A DNA stretch of 64,000 nt. Source: Manis javanica (taxonomy: Eukaryota > Chordata > Mammalia > Pholidota > Manidae). A program made the translations under genes and the position numbers. Location of the stretch: positions 41,916,001 through 41,980,000 of the forward strand of contig NC_133158.1 of NCBI RefSeq assembly GCF_040802235.1, in the 5' to 3' direction. This document shows positions 30,711 through 54,455 of the stretch, piece by piece (position 1 is the first letter of the stretch; every line of letters starts with the position of its first letter). Below the pieces are notes generated by a model that made no database searches, was not told the DNA's origin, and saw only the letters and a list, made by a program, of their open reading frames with translations.

Positions 30711-33404
30711 AACCCAGCCCAGGCGAGCTTCAAGATTCAGGCCCGTGCTCCCACGTGCCCCACTCAGCAACACCTGAGGACTTTGGCTTCCTGATTCTGC
30801 AGGACGTCCTCGAGATCCCTCCTCCAGGCCACGTGCACCTGGTGATGCTCGGCTTGGGCATCGTGTCCCACACCCCTCTCCCCAGACAGCTCCCTCCTGT
30901 CACTGACTGGGCCCCCCACCTCGAGACGGCTTTCCACAGCCTCCTTGCGGGGCTATAAATGAGGGAGAGGTCAACGGTCTTTCATCATCTTTGAACTGTG
31001 GTCCAGGCTCAGGCCTAGCAGATAGAAGGTGTTTACACTGATGCTGATACTCTAGGAGGACCACGACTGTAGCTGTTAATTTTTAAAATCCTGGTCTGTT
31101 TCAGATCCCCTCCAGAAGAAAGGCAGGAGGAGGAGAAGGGTGGAAGGTCAGGGAGAGGTGGCGGCACAGCCAGGGTGCTGAGTGTAGCTGGTCTTCTCTG
31201 GCTGCCCCATTATGCTCCATGAGCTGTGGAGACCATTCAATACTGGTGTTGCCAAACGACAGCTCACACAAACCTGGCTGCCTCTGTGTAAGGCCTACAA
31301 CTAAGAATGGTTTTAACATTTTTAACAGGTTGTTAAAAAAAAGACCATGCAGCACTGTATGGTGCAAAGCCTAAAACATTTCCTATGTGACCCTTTCCCG
31401 GTAAGTGTGCCACCTCTGCTTTAACAGATCAGTTGTGGTATAGCTGGTGCGTCACGCATCATCCCTGTATGGGAGAGTAAGTCCTGGGGTGTTGTTGAGC
31501 CCATTTCACAAACCTGCCTGCCTGCTGTGTGCAAGGTATGGGGCTGTTGTCTGACAGCACTGGGTGCATAGGGGAGCCAGGGGGCACCTCCTTGGGTCTT
31601 GAATCTAATTGAGAGACAGGCAAGGGGACATAAACCATTGATCACATAGCACCTGCTTGGAAGCAGAATCAGAAAATCCACACACTAACCAGCTGATTTT
31701 ATTAACTGGCTGCCAGTAAACACTAGGGCAAGAATCTGTAATAAGCATGACTGCACTTCTGATTAATGTACGGTCTCCTCCAGCCCGGGGCTATTTATGT
31801 GTAACAGGTCTAAGAGAACACATCTAGAAAGATGCCAGAGTTCAGGTGACAGGAAAGACATAAGAGGAGGTAAAAATAATTACCTTATTTAACTCAAACA
31901 TATTAAAGCACTTTAAGAATCTCACAGAAATGAAAGCAATACAAATGTCCATGAATCACATGTGATTTATCATATCAGTTTCTGGAAATCCACCTTAAGA
32001 AAACAACACAGAATACAAAAGGAACTACAGGCACACAGATGTTCCCAGCAGCACTTCTTAGAAGAGCGCCTGGGGTGTGACAGACCCAGACCACGGCGCG
32101 GGGCGTAGTCACAGCACTGCCCCCGGACGGAGCCCTCAGGATCCGCGAGTCTGAGACATGGAGCTGCACCCGGTGTTGTTCATTGCTGCTTTCCAGCCTT
32201 TGCAGTGGCCGGAGAACGAGACAGGCCAACGGGACTGCTTCCAAGGGAAAACCTTCATGCACTCTAAAATATATTCCTATTCATTTTTATAGAAACAGAA
32301 TTTTCAACTCTCTGGCATTAGCAGCCCAGGAAAATGCATCTTGTGGCTTCACAATCTATCCCGTCCCACGTCACAGGGGTTCCGTGGGCCACGGTTTGAG
32401 AAGCAGCTATTAAATAAAAAAAAAAACCCCAGCAGGATAGAAACTGTATGTACATGCATGGTTACATATAAGTCCACCCCCTCTGGGGAAACATGTAAAA
32501 TATTACTAACAGCTGGGTTAGCACAGTGGATCTTAGGTGTTCTTATTATTCTCTACTTTGTTTTTGGTAATGTGGTTTCAGTACTTTAATAATAAGATGA
32601 TTAGAAGCATCTTGCTGAGTCACTAAGCCTTTTGGATGGGGAAAAAATCTGACGCAGATGATCACAATACTACTTTTCAGTACTACGCTTTCAATTTAGC
32701 TGTCCTTACTTGTACTCATTTTGAGAAATGCAGCATTATAAAAATATGAATCATAAGTTACAAATACACCATATGCTGCAGACTGACTAGAGGCCAAGGG
32801 CCAGAATTCAAATGAAATTAAATAAAGCCCGTGAGTTTGGACACAGGAACAAAGGGAAGTGTGAGAACAAAACATGGAAACTTCTGTGCAGACAGACAGA
32901 CACTCTGCTTTAGGCCATGACATGTTGCCCCAACAAACTAAGGTCTTTTATCTCAGCTCTGGGAACCAGCAATAATCCCAGGCAGATTCACTTCCTATGG
33001 GCACTTTGCCTCGGGGTGCCGACGCCCTGGAGCACTCTCAAGCCTGCTCACACAGCTTCCCCTGGTCCCAAGGCATGTGCTACCTTAGCACAACTGCTGG
33101 AAGGTTCTCTGGCCACCCCAGGAACCCTGCGTAGTAGTCTGCTCCCCACCTGCTGTGCCATCTGGGACAAAGCAGCTGCTGGACCTGACGGAATGCCCGC
33201 CCCTCTGCACCCCATCACTGAAAGCTTCCTGGGTCGAACAGGATTCCTTTCCTTCTCTGAGAACACCGTAATTCCGTAATTTCTTCACAATGCAGGAGTT
33301 AAAATTAGTAAAACTCCCATTTTGAACTGATCAAGAACTAAGTCTGTGAAATTTGAAGTCACTATTAATCAACATCTAGCTGGTAAACCACATGAACCCT
33401 GAAT
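30711..33404. other. Intergenic sequence downstream of NDUFV3
   Basis: No gene recognised. Frames of up to 120 codons on both strands have no family features. A short A run lies at about 32417-32427. Confidence 0.4.
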
Positions 33405-33405
33405 G

Positions 33406-33535
33406 GACCTGGGCCTCAAAACAGTAGAATCACGCTGACAGCACCTACAACTCTGATTTTATGGATTTTGAGGACCTGGGCCTCAAAACAGAATCACGCT
33501 GATAGCACCTATAACTCTGATTTTATGGATTTGTC
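33406..33535. repeat. Local tandem duplication, about 67-bp unit
   Basis: Two adjacent units start GACCTGGGCCTCAAAACAG at 33406 and 33473. They differ by a 3-bp deletion (TAG) and a few substitutions (for example gacagcacc/gatagcacc). The array lies about 130 bp beyond the NDUFV3 3' end. Confidence 0.85.
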
Positions 33536-33685
33536 CAGAGAGCCACTACTTTATAATGAAAGAAAAATCCTTACACATGAGTGTTTCTAAATACACACTG
33601 AAAATCAGCAGAGCGCTGCTAATTCACCACTTGCTCTTAAAAGGAAGCAGTTACACACCTCAGGCCTCATGACTGTGGAGTGGAT

Positions 33686-33691
33686 TTTATT
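33686..33691 (-). terminator. NDUFV3 polyadenylation signal
   Basis: AATAAA on the minus strand lies 55-60 bases after the NDUFV3 stop codon, giving a 3'UTR of roughly 80 bp if used. Confidence 0.65.
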
Positions 33692-33746
33692 TTTGCAGGC
33701 AAGAACACAGCAAAGCCAGCGTTGAGTTAATTTTTAAACTGAGCTC

Positions 33747-43818
<10,072 letters not shown>

Positions 43819-44250
43819 TGCAGCAGATGCGAGAATGGACCGCGGAGTCGCATCCGGAAGTACGCGCTGCTGCGAGCGCACCGCCGCCGAGGGCCCGCCC
43901 CCTGGGACCAGAGAGCCAATGACAGGCGGGGGCGGGGCGGGCAGAGGCCGGGTCCTGCGCGCGCATCCCGGCCTCCTCCTGGCCTTTTCCCGGGCTGCGG
44001 CGCGCGGACACCGTGATCGCGCGCCTCTCGCTGTGCAGATTTCAGACCGTGCCGGGGCATTCCGGTCCTGACCTCCAGTCCTGTCGCGACGCCCCTTGGC
44101 ACATTGCATCCGCCCTCCCACCGCAACTCGGCCCAGCCTCGGATGGCTTGGTCCCTGTGGTCCCCTCCTTGTTGACTGCCATCCTGTAGGCGACCGTGGG
44201 CGGGCCGGACTTAAGCCAGCCCGCGCTAGGCCGATCAGAAACGCAGGCTT

Positions 44251-45785
44251 TGTTTTCTGTGAGTGTTTAAGCTGCAGTGCAGATTTCCTCCCAAGGGAGG
44301 CACAATTGTGAGTAGGGGCAGCCGTCGGCTGATACCTCCCTGCCCCACTCTTGCCTTGCCTGGGGCCTAACTCCTGACCTCCACTCGGAAGAGGACCCCA
44401 ACCTTGACCAGCAGCTGCAGTCCTTCAGCCAGCAAGCTACTTGGGCAGGAACAGGTGCCCCCAAGGCGCTTGTCAAAGGGGACTGGGATCAAGCGGATGC
44501 AGCGAAGTTGGCTACCATGCACACAGGAAGGCAAAGACAACGACTTTCGATCTCGGTAATAATGAGAAAGGAGCCCTTTGTCCCTACACGGAGAAAAGAA
44601 AATAGGCTAGCAAGAATTATCCTTTGCCGAGACCAATTTAACTCTGTTGTCTCCAGGGGAAAGTTCTCCCTTGTCTTTGTAAAGTGTGCACACTTTATAG
44701 GTGATTAAGAGAACTGAAGGTGATGAGCCAACGCTGCCTCTTGGGGAACCTGTCTGGAATTGGCAAGTCCACATCACGCTCAGGGGGTTGGGAGCCCCCA
44801 GTTCCTTCCCAGCAGGAGCAGGGTACAATCAGCTAGAGGAGGCTTAAGTTGTACGACAAGAACAAAATGACCCCACCCTGCAGTGGGATGGGGTGTGGTC
44901 ACCAGCCAGAGAGGTTTTGGAGGGAGGGCACATATGCCTGAGGGGAGCTCTGGGGAGGCAGAGGTACAGTGAGCAAGGGGGAGCCATCTCCATGGTTTCA
45001 AAGACGCTGGGTGAGTTGCAGGGAGGTAACTATGGCAGCAGAAAGATGAGGCCGAAGCCTGGAGAGAGGGACCATCAGGAGGCCACTGCTCTCAGGTGGG
45101 GAGGTTAGTGCAGAACTGCTGTAACCAAAGGGAAAAGAAATGACATATAAAGTGCAAGAAGCAAATAGAAGGTGCTGCAGAAGAATCAAAGGAGCAGAGG
45201 ATGGCGAGAGGGCGGTGCTTCAGTAAGAATTTGTGGAGAGGGGATGATACCCAATCAGCTGGAAAACTGGACAACAGAGGTTGTTTCTCCAATGGTTAAT
45301 TCTCTGCCCAGAGTCTTCCTGCAGACACCCATTACCTCTGCCTGGAGCTCCAGCAAGTAGTGACCCAACATTTATAGACAAAACATCAAAACTTATGTTT
45401 GTCCATAATCTTTTATTAGTCACATAAAGTTCTGTCCAAACTATTAGAAATCCCTTTTTATGTCTCTTAAGGGTGAATTAAATTTAAGATGAGTAGATCA
45501 TGGAGCATCATTTGGACATAAATCTTGACTTGATGGTGTTTAGCCCAAAAAGGAAAATAAAAATACTCAGACATTACAGCATCTGTGTGATGCTCTGGCT
45601 CAGCATTCTTGTCTAATACATACATTGTTTTTAAGCTCCAATGGAAATGTATTATGCCATTATTCTCTGTAAATTAGTACAATTTAGTCATATGTTTTAA
45701 AGTAAGATTTGTTTATAAAACTTTCAATAATATGACTTTAAAGTTTTGTTTAGGATGACCATAGGTACTATGGTTCACTAAGTAA
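44251..45785. other. Sequence upstream of NDUFV3
   Basis: No gene or repeat recognised. Reading frames on both strands are short and unrelated to known proteins. Confidence 0.4.
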
Positions 45786-45789
45786 GATA

Positions 45790-46756
45790 CTTCTTAAAAA
45801 ATTGAAGTATAGTGGATGTACAATATCATATTAGTTTCAGCCAATTTCAGTGGCCCTCGCTGATACTCAAAAGTTTACTGCCTATGTTTTATGTTAGGAT
45901 TCTATGATTTCAGGTCTTACATTTAGGTCTTTAATCCATTTTGAGTTTATTTTTGTGTGTGGTGTTAGACAGTGATCCAGTTTCATTCTCTTGCATGTAG
46001 CTGTCCAGTTTTCCCAATACCATCTATTGAAGAGACTGTCTTTTCTCCACTGTATACTCTTGCCTCCTTTGCCATATACTAATTGATAACATAAGCAAGG
46101 GTTTACTTCTGGGCTGTCTATTCGGTACTATTGATCCGTGTCTGTTTTTGTGCCAGTGCTAAATTGTTTTGATTGGTGTTGCTTTGTAGTATAGTTTGAA
46201 ATCAGGGAGTGTGAGCTTCTTTGTTCTTTGTGCTCCACCTTTGCTCTTCTTTCTCAAGATTGCTTTGGGTGTTTGGGTTCTTTTATGGCTCCATACAAAT
46301 TTTAGGATTATTTGCTCTAGTTCTTTGAAAAATACCATTGGTATTTTGGTAGGGATTGCATTGCTTTGGGTAATATGGCCATTTTAACAATATTAGTTCT
46401 TCCTATCCATGAGCATGGGATAGAGTTCCATTTATTTGTCAACTTCAATTTTTTTATCAATGTCTTATAATTTTCATAGTACAGATCTTTCACCTCCTTG
46501 GTTAGATTAATTCCTAGGTGTTTTATTCTTGGTACAATTGTAAATGGTATTGTTTTCTTAATTTCTCTTTCTCTATTTTGCTATTTGTGTATAGAAACAA
46601 AACAGACTTCTGTATATTGGTTTTGTATCCTGTTACTTTGCTGAATTCATTTATTAATTCAAATAGTTTTTTGGTAGAGTCTTTACAGAGTTGTCTATAT
46701 GTAGTACCATGTCATGTGCAAATTATGACAATTTTACTTCCTTATCAGTTTGATGC
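45790..46756 (-). mobile_element. Old L1 ORF2 fragment, right of which a solo LTR inserted
   Basis: Reverse complement reads as degraded L1 ORF2. It resumes after the LTR at 47108. It is more decayed than the L1s further right. Confidence 0.75.
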
Positions 46757-47107
46757 TGTGGGTAAAATTGTAACTTTTCCAGAATATCTTGCCTGGTCTT
46801 GGTACATCTGTATATCAACAGGCGTTCAGAGGTGGAAAGAAGTATGGCTTTAGTGCATTTGCATCTTTCCTCAGGGGTGGACAAGTTCATCTCCATATCA
46901 ATGGGTAATTACCTGGGCAACGGAGGGCTGTTCAGTACTTGAGAGGTGAGGGGAGGGCCAGTTTTGCTGCTGCTTGAGCAGGAGAGAGAGATGGGCTGGA
47001 CTGCAGTTTTGTAAGCAATAAATGGATTTTAAACTTTATTTCTCCCTTTGACTGATTTCTGTTTTTAGAGGTATTTTGCCCTGGGATTTCCTTTCCCCAG
47101 ACTTACA
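46757..47107 (+). repeat. LTR-B solo LTR inside the old L1
   Basis: Homologous to 29572-29871 in inverted orientation; TGTGGGTA...CTTACA with AATAAA near 47018. Flanks GATGC (46752-46756) and GATTC (47108-47112) look like a decayed 5-bp duplication, and L1 sequence is continuous across it. Confidence 0.75.
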
Positions 47108-47355
47108 GATTCCTTTTCTTTCTTTTTCATCTTATTGCTGTGGCTAAGGCTTCCAGTACTATGTTGAATCAAAGTGTTGGGGGTGAACGTCCTTCTTTTG
47201 TTCTTAATCTTAGAGGAGAAGCTTTCACCTTTCACCACAGAGTTTGATATTACCTGTCAGTTTGTCATATGTGACCTTTATTATGTTGAGATATGTTCTC
47301 TCTATACCCACTTTGTTGAGAGAGTTTATCATGAATGGAGGTTTAAGAATAAAAA
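47108..47355 (-). mobile_element. Old L1 ORF2 fragment, continuation
   Basis: Continuation of the L1 at 45790-46756 (RT-region sequence in reverse complement). It ends near a T-run at about 47396-47409. Confidence 0.7.
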
Positions 47356-47410
47356 CAGGTAGCTTAGCAAACAGGAAAAGTAAAGTAAAAGTGTTTTTTT
47401 TTTTTTTGTC

Positions 47411-48255
47411 AAAACAAGGAAATAAGGAAAGTTAAAAAGAAATTTGATGTACCTAAAACTATTTTAAAACACAGGTGATAACTTATTTTTCTGGAAATAT
47501 TTGGCCACTGGATATATGAAAAACCCATGGGCTACAGAATATTTAGCAGTGCTGCATAAAATATTACAAGCACAGTTTCAAATGACCACTTGTGTTCACA
47601 TATCCAGTTCTGTTTGCTCTTGTCTGTGACGGCTCATGTTCATGATTGCTGTGCAGCAGTGTGCTTGAAGCCCACATATTTCTGGGCTCTTATCTGTGGG
47701 GATTCCCAAGCCCTGGGTTGAGTACATATTCCTCCTGAGTGGATTTGGTTTTTGTATCCACCAAGCTCTTGTGAATGCTACCTATCTTGGTTTAATGTGA
47801 TCATTTTCTTCATAGTTGGGACTGTCCTCCACAGGAACTGTGTGTCCTCCAAGGCCAAAAACAACGAAACAGGACATCTCAAGTATCCACCACTGTACTG
47901 GGAGCATTTACCAATCTCTGAAGCCAAAGTCTGGTTTACCTGACATCTGGAGAAGAGACAGGACTTTGGGCCCGTGAACACTTGGGAATGGGCTGGGAAG
48001 GACCAGAGGAAGCCCTATCAGAGCTGCTACTCAGTGACAGGGTGAACTTGTGCAAAGCCACCTGTTAGCAAAGAAAAGCCACAGGAGATATGTCTATATC
48101 AGCCTGGGCACTAGGTGGGGAAAAAAATCTCAAAGCCTACTCTCTTGAGTGTAGTGTTAAAACACACACACACTTCCCGTGGTCCAGGACATTCCAAGCT
48201 ATTTAACTACATTAAAATTGAAATTTCTGTTTAGTAAAAGGCACTATAAAAAGTA
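47411..48255. other. Unassigned sequence
   Basis: No gene or repeat recognised apart from a short CA run at about 48163-48174. Confidence 0.4.
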
Positions 48256-49123
48256 AAAAGCAAGGAGGCGGAGCCAAGATGGCAACTTGAGTAGAGCAGT
48301 GGAAATCTCCTCCCAAAACCATATATATTTTTGAAAATACAACAAATAAAACTCTTCCTAAAAGAGAGACCAGAAGACACAGGACAACAGCCAGACTACA
48401 TCCACACCTGCGAGAACCCAGCACCTCGCGAACAGGGTAAGATACAAGCTGCGGCCCAGTGGGACCCGAGAGACCCACACCCCAGCTCCCAGTGGGAGGA
48501 GAGGAGTCGGAGTGGGGAGGGAGAGGGAGCCCAGAAGTGCTAAATACCCAGCCCCAGCCATCCACACTGGGAGCACAGACACAGTGCGTGGGGTGCTGGA
48601 CACTAGGGAAATGGGACAGTAAGACCTGTGAGCGGGTTCCCACAGCCCGTGCCCCTGGGACAAAGAAGAGTGAGTGCTTTTTGAAAGTCTTAAAGGGAAA
48701 GGGACTCCACAGCTGGATGGAAGCATCCCAGGACACTTAGCCCAAAGGCTGGGAATCCCGAGGAATTCCAGGCACCCTAACTCCCTGGGAGGTAGCACAG
48801 CTTGGAGGCCCCTCACAGAGATAAACAGCCTCCCGGCCGTTTCCCCTCCAACGCAGCTCCCCTGTATCAGACCAGCAGCCTGAGGCAGGTCACACCCATA
48901 GCAACAGCAGAGCTTAACTCCACAGCAACCGTGGAGCTTAACTCCATAGCTGCCAGGCAAGAATCAGAAGCCCCATCTGCGTGCAGCTGCCCAGCAAAAG
49001 CTGCTAAAGGTCACTGTTCTCCCAGGAGAGGAAGGCCACAAACCAGCAAGAAGGGACGTTCTCCCAGTCATCACATATGCCTGTTTCACAAACTATCTTT
49101 ATTGCCATGAAAGGCAAAAGAAT

Positions 49124-49768
49124 GTGATACAGACCAAGATCACAGAGTCAACACCCAAGAAGGAGATAGACCTAACCAGTCTTCCTGAAAAAGAATTCAA
49201 AATAAAGGTCATAACCATGCTGACAGAGCTGCAGAGAAATATACAAGAGCTAAGGGATGATGTCCAGAGGGAGATTACAGAAATGAGACAATCTCTGGAA
49301 GGATTTGTAAGCAGAATGGATAAGATGCAAGAGGCCATTGATGGAATAGAAACCAGAGAACAGGAACGCATAGAAGCTGATGCAGAGAGAGATAAAAGGA
49401 TCTCCAGGAATGAGACAATATTAAGAGAACTGTGTGATCAATCCAAAAGGAATAATATCTGCATTATAGGGGTACCAGAAGAAGAAGAGAGAGAAAAAGG
49501 GATAGAAAGTGTCTTTGAAGAAATAATTGCTGAAAACTCCCCCAAATTGGGGGAGGAAATCATCAATCAGACCATGGAGGTACACAGAACTCCCAACAGA
49601 AGGGACCCAAGGAGGACAACACCAAAACACATAATGATTAAAATGGCAAAGATCAAGGACAAGGACAGAGTTTTAAAGGCAGCTAGAGAGAGGAAAAAGG
49701 TCACCTACAAAGGAAAACCCATCAGACTTCTCAACAGAAACCTTACAGGCCAGAAGAGAATGGCATGA
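49124..49768 (+). pseudogene. L1 ORF1 (frameshifted near the C-terminus)
   Basis: 214 codons with the coiled-coil N-terminal part and most of the RNA-recognition domain of L1 ORF1p. After about 49715 the family reading continues in another frame, so the C-terminal domain is lost by one frameshift. ORF1p is the RNA chaperone that coats L1 RNA. Confidence 0.85.
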
Positions 49769-50229
49769 TATATTTAGTGCAATGAAACAGATGGACCTTC
49801 AACCAAGAATACTGTATCCAGCACGATTATCATTTAAATATGAAGGAGGGATTAAACAATTCCCAGACAAGCAAAAGCTGAGGGAATTTGCCTCCCACAA
49901 ACCACCTCTAAAGGGTATTTTAGAGGGACTGTTCTAGATGGGAGCACTCCTAAGACTAAATAGATGTCACCAGAGAAAACAAAATCACAGCAAAGAAAGG
50001 AGACCAACCAAATACTAATGAAAGGCAAAAAATAAAATCAACTACCCACAAAAGCAGTTAAAGGAAACACAAAAGAGCACAGAATAAAACAACCAACATA
50101 TAAAGAATGGAGGAGGAGGAATAAGAAGGGAGAGAAAGAAAGAATCACGAGACAGTGTTTATAACAGCTCAATAAGCAAGTTGTTAGACAGTAAGATACT
50201 AAAGAAGCTAACCTCGAACCTTTGGTACC

Positions 50230-53200
50230 ATGAATCTAAAGCCTGCAATGGCAATAAGTACATATCTTTCAATAGTCACCCTAAATGTAAATGGACTGAA
50301 TGCACCAATGAAAAGACACAGAGTAATAGAATGGATAAAAAAGCAAGACCCATCTATATGCTGCTTACAAGAAACTCACCTCAAACCCAAAGACATGCAC
50401 AGATTAAACGAACGGGGTAAGATACAAGCTGCGGCCCAGTCAAGGGATGGAAAAAGATATTTCATGCAAACAACAGGGAAAAAAAAGCAGCTGTTGCAAT
50501 ACTAGTATCAGACAAAATAGACTTCAAAACAAAGAAAGTAACAAGAGATAAAGAAGGACACTACATAATGATAAAGAGCTCAGTTCAACAAGAGGAGATA
50601 ACTATTATAAATATATATGCACCCAACACAGGAGCACCAGCATATGTGAAACAAATACTAACAGAATTAAAGGAGGAAATAGAATGCAATGCATTCATTT
50701 TAGGAAACTTCAACATGCCACTCACTCCAGAGGACAGATATACCAGACAGAAAATAAGTAAGGACACAGAGGCACTGAACAACACAATAGAACAGATGGA
50801 CCTAATAGACATCTATAGAACTCTACATCCAAAAGCAACCGGATACACATTCTTCTCAAGTGCACATGGAACATTCTCCAGAATAGACCACATACTAGCC
50901 CACAAAAAGAGCCTCAGTAAATTCCAAAAGATTGAAATTCTACCAACCAATTTTTCAGACCACAAAGGTATAAAACTAGAAATAAATTGTACAAAGAAAG
51001 CAAAAAGGCTCACAAACACATGGAGGCTTAACAACATGCTCCTAAATAATCAATGGATCAACGAACAAATTAAAATAGAGATCAAGGAATATATAGAAAC
51101 AAATAACAACAACACGAAGCCCCAACTTCTGTGGGATGCAGCAAAAGCAGTCTTAAGAGGAAAGTATATAGCAATCCAGGCATACTTAAAGAAGGAAGAA
51201 CAATCCCAAATGTCTAACATCACTATTATCGAAACTGGAAAAAGAAGAACAAATGAGGCCTAAAGTCAGCAGAAGGAGGGACATAATAAAGATCAGAGAA
51301 GAAATAAACAAAATGGAGAAGAATAAAACAATAGCAAAAATCAATGAAACCAAGAGCTGGTTCTTTGAGAAAATAAACAAAATAGATAAGCCTCTAGCCA
51401 AACTTATTAAGAGAAAAAGAGAATCAACACACATCAACAGAATCATAAATGAGAATGGAAAAATCACGACAGACTCCACAGAAATACAAAGAATTATTAA
51501 AGACTACTATGAAAACCTATATGCCAAAAAGCTGGAAAACCCAGAAGAAATGGACAACTTCCTAGAAAAATACAACCTCCCAAGACTGACCAAGGAAGAA
51601 ACACAAAAGTTAAACCAATTATGAGCAAAGAAATTGAAGTGGTAATAAAAAATCTACACAACAACAAAATCCCTGGGCCAGATGGATTTACCTCGGAATT
51701 TTATCAGACATACAGAGAAGACATAATACTCATTCTCCTTAAAGTTTTCCAAAAAATAGAAAAGGAGGGAATACTCCCAAATTCATTCAATGAAGCCAAC
51801 ATCACCCTAATATCAAAACCAGGCAAAGACCCCACCAAAAAAGAAAATTACAGACCAATATCCCTGATGAACATAGATGCAAAAATACTCAGCAACATAT
51901 TAGCAAACCGAATTCAAAAATATATCAAAAGGATCATACACCATGACCAAGTGGGATTCATCACAGGGATGCAAGGATGGTACAACATTCGAAAATCCAT
52001 CAACATCATCCACCACATCACCAAAAAGAAGGACAAAAACCACATGATCATCTCCATAGATGTTGAAAAAGCACTTGGCAAAATTCAACATCCATTCATG
52101 ATAAAAACTCTCAGCAAAATGGGAATAGAGGGCAAGTACCTCAACATAATAAAGGCCATATATGATAACCCCACAGCCAACATCATACTGAACAGTGAGA
52201 AGCTGAAAGCTTTTCCTCTGAGATCGGGAACTAGACAGGGATGCCCACTCTCCCCATTGTTATTTAACATAGTACTGGAGGTCCTAGCCACGGCAATCAG
52301 ACAAAACAAAGAAATACAAGGAATCCAGATTGGTAAAGAAGAAGTTAAACTGTCACTATTTGCAGATGATATGATACTGTACATAAAAAAACCCTAAGAA
52401 ATCCACTCCAAAACTACTAGAACTGATATCGGAATACAGCAAAGTTGCAGGATACAAAATTAACACACAGAAATCTGTAGCTTTCCTATACACTAACAAT
52501 GAATCAATGGAAAGAGAAATCAGGAAAACAACTCCATTCACAATTGCATCAAAAAGAATAAAATATCTAGGAATAAACCTAACCAAGGAAGTGAAACACC
52601 TATACCCTGAACACTATAAGACATGCTTAAGAGAAATTAAATAGGATGCTAACAAATGGAAACTTGTCCCATGCTCCTGGCTAGGAAGAATTAATATCAT
52701 CAAAATTTCCATCCTGCCCAAAGCAATGTACAGATTTGATGCAAACCCTATGAAATTACCAACAACATTCTTCAACGAACTGGAACAAATAGTTCAAAAA
52801 TTCATATGGAAACACCAAAGACCCTGAATAGCCAAAGCAATCCTGAGAAAAAAGAATAAAGGGGGGGATCTCACTCCCCAACTTCAAGCTCTACTACAAA
52901 GCCATAGTAATCAAGACAATTTGGTACTGGCACAAGAACAGAGCGACAGACCAGTGGAACAGATTAGAGACTCCAGACATTAACCGAAACATATATAGTC
53001 AATTAATATATGATAAAGGAGCCATGGACATACAATGGGGAAATGACAGTCTCTTCAACAGATGGTACTGGCAAAATTGGACAGCCACATGGAAGAGAAT
53101 GAAACTGGATCACTGTCTAACCCCATACACAAAAGTAAATTCGAATGGATCAAAGACCAGAATGTAAGTCATGAAACCATAAAACTCTTAGAAAAATACA

Positions 53201-54087
53201 TAGGCAAAAATCTCTTGGACATAAGCATTAGTGACTTCTTCATGAACATACCTCCCTGGGCAAGGAAAACAAAAGCAAAAATGAACAAGTGGGACTGCAT
53301 CAAGCTGAAAAGCTTCTGTACAGCAAAGGGCACAACCAATAGAACAAAAAGGTGTGCTACAGTATGGGAGAATATATTCATAAGTGACAGATCCAATAAA
53401 GGGTTTACATCCAAAGTATATAAAGAGCTCATGCACCTCAACAAACAAAAAGCAAATAATCCAATTAAAAAATGGGCAGAGGAGCTGAATAGAAAGTTCT
53501 CCAAAGAAGAAATTCAGATGGCCAACAGACACATGACAAGATGCTCCACATCGCTTGTCAGCAGAGAAATGCAAATTAAAACCACAATGTGATTTCACTT
53601 CATACCAGTAAGTATGGCTACCATCCAAAGGACAAACAACAACAAGTGTTGGTGAGGTTGTGGAGAAAGGGGAACCCTCCTACACTGCTGGTGGGAATGC
53701 AAATTTGTTCAACCATTGTGGAAAGCAGTACGGAGTTTCCTCAAAATGCTCAAAATAGAAATACCACTTGACCCAGGGATTCCACTTCTGGAAATTTACC
53801 CTAAGAATGCAGCAGCGCAGTTTGAAAAAGACAGGTGCACCCCTATGTTTATCGCAGCACTATTTACAATAGCCAAGAAATGGAAGCAACCTAAGTGTCC
53901 ATCAGTAGGTGAATGGAGAGAGAAGATGTGGTACATATACACAATGGAATATTTTTCAGCCATAAGAGGAAAACAAATCCTACAATTTGCAACTACATGG
54001 ATGGAGGTAGAGGGTATTATGCTCAGTGAAATAAGCCAAGCAGAGAAAGACAAATACCAAATGATTTCCCTCATCTGTGGAGTATAA
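50230..54087 (+). pseudogene. L1 ORF2 (endonuclease/reverse transcriptase), broken
   Basis: The endonuclease starts at 50230. It is disrupted at 50409-50440 by a 32-bp insertion copied from the 5'UTR, then continues at 50568-51263. The RT reads at 51253-51624 and 51621-52397 with Phe-Ala-Asp-Asp at about 52359-52370, and C-terminal parts read at 53062-53592 and 53716-54087. There are at least four frame breaks. Confidence 0.85.
50409..50440 (+). repeat. 32-bp copy of the L1 5'UTR inside ORF2
   Basis: This segment (CGAACGGGGTAAGATACAAG then GCTG...CCCAGT) matches 48429-48460 at 31 of 32 positions. Sister L1s in the window have only a few different bases at this place in ORF2. Confidence 0.85.
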
Positions 54088-54455
54088 GAACAAAGAAAAA
54101 CCGAAGGAACAAAACAGCAGCAGACTCACAGAACCCAAGAATGGACTAATAGTTACCAAAGGGAAAGGGACTGGGGAGAAGGGGAGTGTAGGGAGGGATA
54201 AGGGCGGGGAAGAAGAAAGGGGGTATTATGATTAGCATGTATAATGTGGGGGGTGGGGGAAAGGGGAGGGCTGTGCAACACAGAGAAAACAGGTTGTGAT
54301 TCTACAACATCTTACTACACTGATGGACAGGGACTGTAATGGGGTTTGTGGGGGGGACTTGGTGAAGGGAAGAGCCAAGCCTAGTAAACATAATATTCTT
54401 CATGTAATTGTAGATAACAAAATAAAAATAAAATAAAAAATAAAATTAAATAAAA

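Larger units (their letters stand above)
48262..54440 (+). mobile_element. Near full-length L1 (plus)
   Basis: Begins with a GGAGGCGGAGCCAAGATGGC-type 5' end (YY1-like site) and has a 5'UTR to about 49120, ORF1 and ORF2 remnants, a 3'UTR with a G-rich stretch at 54170-54360, and an A-rich tail at about 54418-54455. The flanks AAAAAGCAAG (about 48253) and AAAAAGCCAAG (about 54455) may be a slightly altered target duplication. Both ORFs are disrupted, so it is inactive. Confidence 0.85.

Noticed and set aside
32917..33288. Overlapping 120- and 67-72-codon frames downstream of NDUFV3
   Set aside because: No start context, splice sites or family resemblance; composition is ordinary intergenic sequence.
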